In this document: in pieces, positions 51,519 through 56,867 of the stretch
How positions within the stretch are numbered: the stretch's first letter is position 1
Layout: each line of letters starts with the position of its first letter
Origin: Clostridiales bacterium
GTDB taxonomy: Bacteria > Bacillota > Clostridia > TANB77 > CAG-508
DNA: 56,867 nt
Direction: 5' to 3'
NCBI GenBank assembly: GCA_004554705.1
Contig: SFKS01000008.1
Coordinates: 1 to 56,867, forward strand
Program-made: the position numbers and the translations under genes
Notes under the pieces: model-generated
The model's input: the letters and a program-made list of their open reading frames with translations, nothing else
Database searches by the model: none
What the model was told of the DNA's origin: nothing

Positions 51519-53792
51519 TTATTCATTATTAGCAGTTCCTGTTGTCCCATTCATTTCAGCTAATTTCTGTCCTGCTTCTTTTATTTCTCCTAATGTTGGT
51601 TTTGTCATTTTTAATTCTTGCCATCTATCCTCAGATATTAAAGTTTTTCTTGGTTTACTGCCTTCATATCCTGATATTATTCCTCTAGCCTCCATTTGAT
51701 CTATTATTCTTCCTGCTCTTGTATATCCTATCTTAAAGCGTCTTTGTAATCCTGATGCTGATATTTGTCCCATGTTTACTGCCATATCTATTGCATCCAT
51801 TAAGAACTCATCCATATCATCATTTTCTTCTGCTTCTATTTCTTGTTCTGTTGAATTTGCTTTTTCTATTTTTTCTAATATGTCATCACTATATGCTGGT
51901 CCTCCATTATTTTTTAAGAAGGTTACTATTTTTTCAACTTCACTGTCTGATACAAACGCTCCTTGAATTCTTTGTGGTTTTATTGTGCCAGAAGGGTAAA
52001 ATAGCATGTCACCTTTTCCTAGTAATTTTTCTGCTCCAATTGAATCTATTATTGTTCTTGAATCTACTCCAGAGGTTACTGCAAATGCAATTCTACTTGC
52101 AATATTTGCTTTAATAACACCTGTAATTACATCAACAGATGGTCTTTGTGTTGCTATTACTAAGTGCATTCCTGCTGCTCTTGCCATTTGTGCTAGTCTA
52201 CATATTGCATCTTCTACATCTTTTGCTGCTACCATCATTAAATCCGCAAGTTCATCTATTATTATGACAATTTGTGGTAATTTTTCTTCTATTCCTTCTG
52301 CTTCAAGTGCTTCATTGTATCCAGTAATATCTCTTACATTTTTTTCTGCAAATAGGTGATATCTATTAATCATTTCTTGTACTGCCCATTGTAATGCACC
52401 TGCTGCTTTTTTAGGGTCTGTAACTACTGGTATAAGTAAATGTGGAATTCCGTTATATACTGATAATTCAACAACCTTTGGATCCACCATTACAAGCTTT
52501 ACTTCACTTGGTTTTGCTTTGTATATAATACTTGTTATTAATGTGTTTATACATACACTCTTTCCAGAGCCTGTGCTTCCAGCAATTAGTACATGTGGCA
52601 TTTTTGCTATATCTGCTACTACTGTTTCTCCTGCTGCATCACGTCCTACTGCAAATGCTAATTTTGATTTTGCTTCTTTAAATTTAGCATCTGCTATTAT
52701 ATCTCTTAAAGCTACCATATCCTTTTCTTTGTTTGGTATTTCTATTCCTACTGCTTGTTTTCCTGGTATTGGAGCTTCTATTCTTATGCTCTCTGCTGCT
52801 AAGTTTAATGCTATATCATCTGCTAAATTTGCAATTTTACTTACGCGTACTCCTTCTGCTGGTTTTAATTCATAACGTGTAATTGTAGGACCTACTGACA
52901 CATTCTCAACCTTTGCCGATACGCCAAAGCTATGTAAAGTTCTTTGCAATTTGCTTGCAGTATCTGTTATTGTTTTCTTACTGTTTTTCGCTGTGTTTTT
53001 TCCTTCTTTCAAAAATTCTAGTGGTGGAAATTCATAATTTTGATCTTCTACTGTTAGTGTATGTTCTAGGGTTAATACTTCTCTTGATTTGTCTTCTTTT
53101 ATTTCTTCTTGTTTTTTAAATAATCCTCCTTGCTCATTCCCCATATTTATGTTTATTTGATTATCTAATATCTCAGATTCTTTTCTTTCTAGTTCTTTTA
53201 ATTCTTTTTTATTTCTTTGCTTTTCTTTAAGTTTTTCTATTCCTTCTTTAAATCCTGAAATATTAGGTTCTTCTTTTTCTTCTAGTGTTATCTTCGTTCT
53301 TTCTTTTGTTTCCTTCTTTTCTATGTTGCGTTCTTTTCTTTCTTCTACTATTTCTTTTACTTTTTCGGCTGGTTTAATTCCATACATAAATACAGAAAGA
53401 ATTGCTATAATTCCTATTGAAATAATTACAGTATTAGCTCTTCCAACTAAATTTACAAAATATGCTGTTATTGTTTTTCCAACAACACCAGTATTGCCTC
53501 CTAGTACTGTTATTATAGTTGATATTGCTATTACAAATATTAAGTATTGTAATATTTTAATAGTTATTGTTCTTTTATCTTGTTCACATGCTAAATCAAC
53601 AGCGGAAAAGAACAAAGCTATTGGTAGTAAATATCTTGTCCATCCAATTGCATATTCTAATTGTGGTATTAAATTTTGTCCTATATATCCTGGTTTTCCA
53701 TATATTAAAATACCTAATACAATGCTTATTATAAATAATATAACAACTTGTATATCTAGTTTTTTCTGTTCTTTTTTCTTTTTTCTTCCCAT
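51519..53792 (-). CDS. DNA translocase FtsK/SpoIIIE
   Basis: A septal DNA pump that clears chromosomes from the division or sporulation septum. The 757-residue protein has four membrane helices within about 1-140 (a shorter set than E. coli FtsK), a charged linker rich in Lys/Glu (150-260), the FtsK alpha domain, the motor with Walker A GSTGSGKS and IIIDELADLMM, the ATQRPSVDVITG motif, and a C-terminal gamma winged helix (QRRFKIGYTRAGRIIDQMEARGIISG) that reads polarity sequences. In a spore former it may serve as SpoIIIE. It precedes mtaB by 12 bases. Confidence 0.95.
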   Translation of the reverse strand: MGRKKKKEQKKLDIQVVILFIISIVLGILIYGKPGYIGQNLIPQLEYAIGWTRYLLPIALFFSAVDLACEQDKRTITIKILQYLIFVIAISTIITVLGGNTGVVGKTITAYFVNLVGRANTVIISIGIIAILSVFMYGIKPAEKVKEIVEERKERNIEKKETKERTKITLEEKEEPNISGFKEGIEKLKEKQRNKKELKELERKESEILDNQININMGNEQGGLFKKQEEIKEDKSREVLTLEHTLTVEDQNYEFPPLEFLKEGKNTAKNSKKTITDTASKLQRTLHSFGVSAKVENVSVGPTITRYELKPAEGVRVSKIANLADDIALNLAAESIRIEAPIPGKQAVGIEIPNKEKDMVALRDIIADAKFKEAKSKLAFAVGRDAAGETVVADIAKMPHVLIAGSTGSGKSVCINTLITSIIYKAKPSEVKLVMVDPKVVELSVYNGIPHLLIPVVTDPKKAAGALQWAVQEMINRYHLFAEKNVRDITGYNEALEAEGIEEKLPQIVIIIDELADLMMVAAKDVEDAICRLAQMARAAGMHLVIATQRPSVDVITGVIKANIASRIAFAVTSGVDSRTIIDSIGAEKLLGKGDMLFYPSGTIKPQRIQGAFVSDSEVEKIVTFLKNNGGPAYSDDILEKIEKANSTEQEIEAEENDDMDEFLMDAIDMAVNMGQISASGLQRRFKIGYTRAGRIIDQMEARGIISGYEGSKPRKTLISEDRWQELKMTKPTLGEIKEAGQKLAEMNGTTGTANNE

Positions 53793-53814
53793 AATTAGTA
53801 CTCCTCTATTTAAT

Positions 53815-53844
53815 AAAAAGTCAGAACAATACTTCTGACTTTTT
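53815..53844 (-). terminator. Terminator between the coiled-coil gene and ftsK
   Basis: AAAAAGTCAGAA-CAATAC-TTCTGACTTTTT has perfect 12-bp arms and follows the 53851 gene stop by six bases. Confidence 0.88.
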
Positions 53845-53850
53845 AGTTGT

Positions 53851-54309
53851 TTATTTTAACTCATTTCTATTTTGTTCGATTGTTCTTAATGCCTCATTAA
53901 TAGAGCCATTTATGTTATGTATTGCATTTTCTAAGTTTTCTAATATTCCGTCTGCATAGTCCTTTGTTCCTTTTGTAATTTCTCGAGACATTTCATTTGC
54001 AGTTTCTATTATTTCTGCTTTTTGTTCATATGCCTTTCTAGTAATTTCATGTTCATCAATCATTGATATTATTCTATTTTCTGCTTCTCTTACTATTCCG
54101 TCAGCTTCTTTTTGTGCTTCGTCTAATATACGTGCTCTTTCCTCTTTAATCCATTTTGCTTGTTTTAGCTCATCAGGTAGTTTTAGTCTTATATCTTTTA
54201 TTATTTCTAAAACTTCTTCTTTATCTACTATAGTTTTTTCTGTAAATGGTACAGATTTACTTCTTTCTAATATGTCTTCAAGTGTTTCTAATAACGTAAA
54301 AATCTCCAT
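53851..54309 (-). CDS. Coiled-coil ATP synthase subunit H-like protein
   Basis: A 152-residue, mostly helical protein starting at ATG 54309 behind AAAGGAG; a longer frame to 54411 overlaps rsmD and lacks a ribosome binding site. It has KSVPFTEKTIVDKEEVLEIIKDIRLKLPDELKQAKW, then a long heptad region (KEERARILDEAQKEADGIVREAENRI) with a glutamate-rich segment, resembling V-type ATPase subunit H or DivIVA-like coiled coils. Clostridia commonly encode such a protein between rsmD and the coaD region; no coaD is present. Role unknown; a scaffold or membrane-associated function is plausible. Confidence 0.75.
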   Translation of the reverse strand: MEIFTLLETLEDILERSKSVPFTEKTIVDKEEVLEIIKDIRLKLPDELKQAKWIKEERARILDEAQKEADGIVREAENRIISMIDEHEITRKAYEQKAEIIETANEMSREITKGTKDYADGILENLENAIHNINGSINEALRTIEQNRNELK

Positions 54310-54313
54310 GTTT

Positions 54314-54868
54314 TTACTCCTTTCGAATAAATATGAGAATAGCTCGCCCATATTTTCTTTTATCAAAAATCTTAATTCCTTCTTTTGGTATTGTTTCTTC
54401 TTTTTTTGCATCGTCTGTTTCTACTATTATAATTCCATCTTTTGATAATAAGTTCAATTTTATAATTTCTCCAATTGCTATATCGGCGAAATTCGTTTTA
54501 TATGGTGGGTCTAAATATATTATATCAAATTGTATGTTGTTTTTTGCTAAATATTTCAACGCTTGTATATAATCTTTATTTAATATTGTTGATTTCTCTT
54601 GGCTATGCGTATTTAATACATTTGTTTTGATTACTTTTATTGCATCATTTGAATGGTCGCAAAATGTAGCTGAAGCAGCTCCTCTGCTTATTGCTTCAAT
54701 GCCTATTGCACCACTTCCGGCAAATAAATCTAATACATTCTTATTTGCAATGTCAAATTGCAATATGTTAAATAAAGATTCTTTAACTCTATCTAGAGTA
54801 GGCCTTGTATTCACTCCTTCTAATGAAACAAGTTTCTTCCCTCTAGCGTTCCCACTAATTACCCTCAT
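54314..54868 (-). CDS. rsmD: 16S rRNA (guanine-966-N2)-methyltransferase RsmD
   Basis: RsmD methylates G966 of 16S rRNA. The 184-residue protein starts MRVISGNARGKKL, has RPTLDRVKESLFNIL, the SAM-binding loop VLDLFAGSGAIGIEAISRGA, and the catalytic DPPY in FDIIYLDPPY. Length matches the family. It lies four bases ahead of the coiled-coil gene and has its own promoter 70 bases upstream. Confidence 0.96.
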   Translation of the reverse strand: MRVISGNARGKKLVSLEGVNTRPTLDRVKESLFNILQFDIANKNVLDLFAGSGAIGIEAISRGAASATFCDHSNDAIKVIKTNVLNTHSQEKSTILNKDYIQALKYLAKNNIQFDIIYLDPPYKTNFADIAIGEIIKLNLLSKDGIIIVETDDAKKEETIPKEGIKIFDKRKYGRAILIFIRKE

Positions 54869-54894
54869 ATAATTCCTCTAATATTTTGTCTACA

Positions 54895-54922
54895 TATATT
54901 TTATTAGTTTTTTTTTATATGT
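54895..54922 (-). promoter_or_regulatory. Promoter of rsmD
   Basis: TTGACA followed by a 16-base spacer and TAAAAT on the minus strand, about 30 bases before the rsmD ATG. The upstream gap also holds ACAATAAT-N5-ATTATTGT (54943-54963), an inverted repeat of unknown use. Confidence 0.6.
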
Positions 54923-55025
54923 CAAGAGTATTAACAAAAATGTAACAATAATTTAATATTATTGTAATAAATCTGTTTTATTTCTGTTATATTATACATT
55001 ATTTTGTAACATTTATCAATAGATA

Positions 55026-55075
55026 TGTGAAATTTTTGTTATTTTAAAAATGTGAAATTTTTGTTATTTTAAAAA
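55026..55075. repeat. Exact 25-bp tandem duplication at the end of smsB
   Basis: Two identical 25-bp units beginning TGTGAAATTTTTG (55026-55050 and 55051-55075) lie end to end. The stop codon and last residues of the smsB/sufD-like gene fall in the second unit; the first is downstream, non-coding. A fresh slippage event is the simplest explanation. Confidence 0.75.
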
Positions 55076-55981
55076 TCCATTTATTATTTCCTGTTCTGCT
55101 TGCTTTTCATTTAACCCTAAAGTCATTAGTTTCATTAGTTGTTCCCCTGCTATTTTGCCTATTGTTGCTTCATGTACTAGATTTGCATCTACATTGTTTG
55201 CTACAATTGATGGAATGGCAATAACTTTTGCTTCATCTTTTATTATTGCATCACATTCAACATGTCCAAAACATTTTGTATTTCCTACTACATGTGACTC
55301 AAAGTGTTGAACTGATTTTTCTGTTGCAACTGATCTTGAAGTTACTTTTGTGCTTGAATTTGTACCATTTAATTCTACATCAAATATAGTTTTTGCTGTT
55401 TGAATTCCATGTGTCATTATTTTTTCTGAAATAACTAAATTTGTATTGCTTTCTAATACCCCTTTTGTTGTTCTTATTGTAGAATCAACACCTTTTATTT
55501 GAATTGTTTCCATTTCTAAATTGCTACCATCCTTCAAGTATACTTCTGTTACTGGATTTAATATTCTTTTCCCGTCTCCAGAGCCTTCTCCATAATGTTT
55601 TTCTATATATTTTACTTTTGCTCCTTTCTCTAAAAAGAATCTATGAATTCCATCATGTTGTGAGTCTTTATGATGGTCATTGTGTATTCCGCAACCTGCA
55701 ATTATAACAACATTAGCATTTTTTCCAATATAGAAGTCATTATATACTACATCGCTTAGCCCACTTTCCGTTATTATCACTGGTATGTGCACAAATTCAA
55801 ATTTTGTGTTTTCTTTCACATATATATCTATCCCTGGTTTATCTTTTTTTGTTATAATATTGATATTATCTGTTACTTTTCTTTCTATACCTTGGCCATT
55901 TTTTCTAATGTTATATGCTCCTTTAATTTCTCCATCTATGTCTGATATTTCTTTTAATAATTGTTTATCTACTTGTTCCAT
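55064..55981 (-). CDS. SufB/SufD-like iron-sulfur cluster scaffold (SmsB type)
   Basis: A 305-residue member of the SufB/SufD beta-helix family, shorter than standard SufB and SufD. The core includes VVIIAGCGIHNDHHKDSQHDGIHRFFLEKGAK, EKHYGEGSGDGKRILNPV, HVECDAIIKDEAKVIAIPSI and NLVHEATIGKIAGEQL, the family's functional C-terminus with conserved His and Glu. Together with the immediately upstream ATPase (stop and start overlap by one base) it forms the two-gene minimal SUF-like system of anaerobes. There is no SufB, SufS or SufU at this locus. Confidence 0.9.
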   Translation of the reverse strand: MEQVDKQLLKEISDIDGEIKGAYNIRKNGQGIERKVTDNINIITKKDKPGIDIYVKENTKFEFVHIPVIITESGLSDVVYNDFYIGKNANVVIIAGCGIHNDHHKDSQHDGIHRFFLEKGAKVKYIEKHYGEGSGDGKRILNPVTEVYLKDGSNLEMETIQIKGVDSTIRTTKGVLESNTNLVISEKIMTHGIQTAKTIFDVELNGTNSSTKVTSRSVATEKSVQHFESHVVGNTKCFGHVECDAIIKDEAKVIAIPSIVANNVDANLVHEATIGKIAGEQLMKLMTLGLNEKQAEQEIINGFLK

Positions 55982-56691
55982 TAGGTTTCGCCTCCTAATC
56001 TACAACAATTTGGTTTTGTTAAAATAGTATCCACTATTTCACTTGATTCTCCTATTTTTTCTACCTTTCCACTATTTAATAGAATTATTTTATCTGCAAT
56101 GTTTAAGATTCTTTCTTGATGTGAAATTATAAGGGTCGTTCCTTTTGTGATTTCCCTCATATTTTCGAATATTTTGATTAAATTATTAAAGCTCCACAAG
56201 TCTATTCCAGCTTCAGGTTCATCAAATATAGTGAATTTTGAATTTCTAACTGCTACAGTTGCTATTTCTATTCTTTTTAATTCTCCTCCAGAAAGTGAAG
56301 CATTTACTTCTCTATCCACATATTCTCTTGCACATAATCCTACATTTGAAAGTATATCGCATGCTTCCTTTTTACTTATATCCCTTTTAGCTGATAATCT
56401 AATTAAGTCATAAACTGTAAGTCCTTTAAATCTAACTGGTTGTTGAAAAGCAAAACCAATTCCTAAATTTGCTCTTTCATTTATAGATAAATCACTTATA
56501 TCTTTATCATTGAATAATACTTGACCACTATCTTGTTTACTAATACCCATTATTATTTTAGCAAGTGTCGACTTCCCTGAACCATTTGGTCCTGTAATCA
56601 CATAGTATTTATTATCTTCTAATTTCAAGTTTACATTATCCAATATTTTTTTGTTATCTCTCTCAAAACATATATTTTTAAGTTCTAACAT
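55981..56691 (-). CDS. sufC: Iron-sulfur cluster assembly ATPase SufC (SmsC type)
   Basis: The ABC-type ATPase that works with the SufB-like scaffold. The 236-residue protein has Walker A GPNGSGKS, the QPVRFKGLTVYDLI Q-loop region, signature LSGGELKR, and the SufC-typical Walker B FDEPEAGIDLW, with the switch region ISHQERIL. Start follows GGGAGG. Its gene overlaps the scaffold gene by one base, indicating translational coupling. Confidence 0.95.
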   Translation of the reverse strand: MLELKNICFERDNKKILDNVNLKLEDNKYYVITGPNGSGKSTLAKIIMGISKQDSGQVLFNDKDISDLSINERANLGIGFAFQQPVRFKGLTVYDLIRLSAKRDISKKEACDILSNVGLCAREYVDREVNASLSGGELKRIEIATVAVRNSKFTIFDEPEAGIDLWSFNNLIKIFENMREITKGTTLIISHQERILNIADKIILLNSGKVEKIGESSEIVDTILTKPNCCRLGGET

Positions 56692-56775
56692 ATTTCCTCC
56701 CTTTTGGGTTTAAAATATCACACCTTTAATATTTTACCACAAATTTGTAATAAAATAAATACATTTTGTAAAATC

Positions 56776-56820
56776 AAAAAAAGATGAAGTTGTATTTATT
56801 TTTTACAATCCATCTTTTAA
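56776..56820 (-). terminator. Terminator of the gene upstream of sufC
   Basis: On the minus strand GATGGATTGTA pairs with TACAACTTCATC (one bulge) and is followed by seven T residues. It closes a transcript entering from beyond the right edge of the window. Confidence 0.75.
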
Positions 56821-56833
56821 ATATGTGAAATTT

Positions 56834-56867
56834 TTATTTCTTCTCAATTGTTTTCAAAAGGAAACCT
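56834..56867 (-). CDS. Possible C-terminal end of a gene beyond the window
   Basis: The last bases of the window, read on the minus strand, give GFLLKTIEKK followed by TAA at 56834, just before the terminator. Only ten residues are visible; they cannot be identified, and the frame is only assumed because a terminator follows. Confidence 0.35.
   Translation of the reverse strand, partial: GFLLKTIEKK

Noticed and set aside
54310..54411. N-terminal extension of the coiled-coil protein into rsmD
   Set aside because: The extension is the antisense-free overlap of rsmD's 3' end in another frame; the ATG at 54309 has a good AAAGGAG site.
1..56867. CRISPR arrays, rRNA or tRNA genes, transposase genes, prophage
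   Set aside because: No regularly spaced direct repeats, no cloverleaf T-arm outside the tmRNA, and no recognisable transposase, integrase or phage structural genes were seen.

Overview
The window is strongly AT-rich, most genes have good AGGAGG-type ribosome binding sites, and the gene content is that of an anaerobic, endospore-forming Firmicute of class Clostridia. The indicators are a gerA-type germinant receptor operon, a SpoVB-like flippase, HrcA/CIRCE heat-shock control, a two-gene SufC/SufB-like iron-sulfur system, a split transketolase, a dimeric bacterial glycyl-tRNA synthetase and ftsEX with two LytM-type hydrolases. It resembles an uncultured gut clostridial lineage; I cannot name a genus.

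Layout. 1-5250: start of lysS, then the heat-shock operon hrcA-grpE-dnaK-dnaJ (minus strand), with two CIRCE operators at its promoter. 5258-9600: rarA, ruvA, glmS and a lipoprotein. 9729-13936: a plus-strand germination operon (A, B and C subunits plus a small two-helix membrane protein). 13942-20996: secG, scpA, recX, recA, glyS, a DUF1294 protein, HU and spoVB. 21133-24417: an isolated VirD4-like coupling ATPase facing a winged-helix protein. 24471-33834: rluB, rluD, lspA, a large membrane protein, ctpA, two M23 hydrolases, ftsX, ftsE and a mini-pseudopilin. 33836-39112: split transketolase, proS without an editing domain, a 33-residue peptide gene and a radical SAM/SPASM enzyme fused in frame to a YgjV-like membrane domain. 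39246-43099: glyA, dapA, dapB and a pseudouridine synthase (plus strand). 43138-50107: P-type metal ATPase, DUF3137/LemA pair, membrane protein, hydrolase, ogg, tmRNA and an unknown gene under apparent WalR control. 50284-56691: mtaB, ftsK, a coiled-coil protein, rsmD and the smsB/smsC pair.

The most striking feature is recoding. Reading every gene by eye, I found the codon CGG in frame only five times (gerC, rluB, ftsX, dapA, mtaB). At each one the reading frame breaks, and it is restored if the ribosome skips exactly the C, so that the following GGA or GGT is read as glycine. That glycine fits the protein family at each site, and the repaired gerC, rluB, ftsX and dapA have family-typical lengths. 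This points to CGG being an unassigned codon used as a +1 frameshift (or CGGN quadruplet) site, although a systematic sequence error must be excluded. Three other broken genes (dnaK, glyA, mtaB second site) have different causes: a 7-bp tandem duplication and two internal deletions.

Other points of interest are the peptide/radical SAM pair (a candidate RiPP system), the WalR-type operator arrays at ftsE and at an unknown gene, long perfect palindromes on both sides of the tmRNA gene, and the orphan coupling ATPase. I saw no tRNA or rRNA genes, CRISPR array, transposase gene or prophage.
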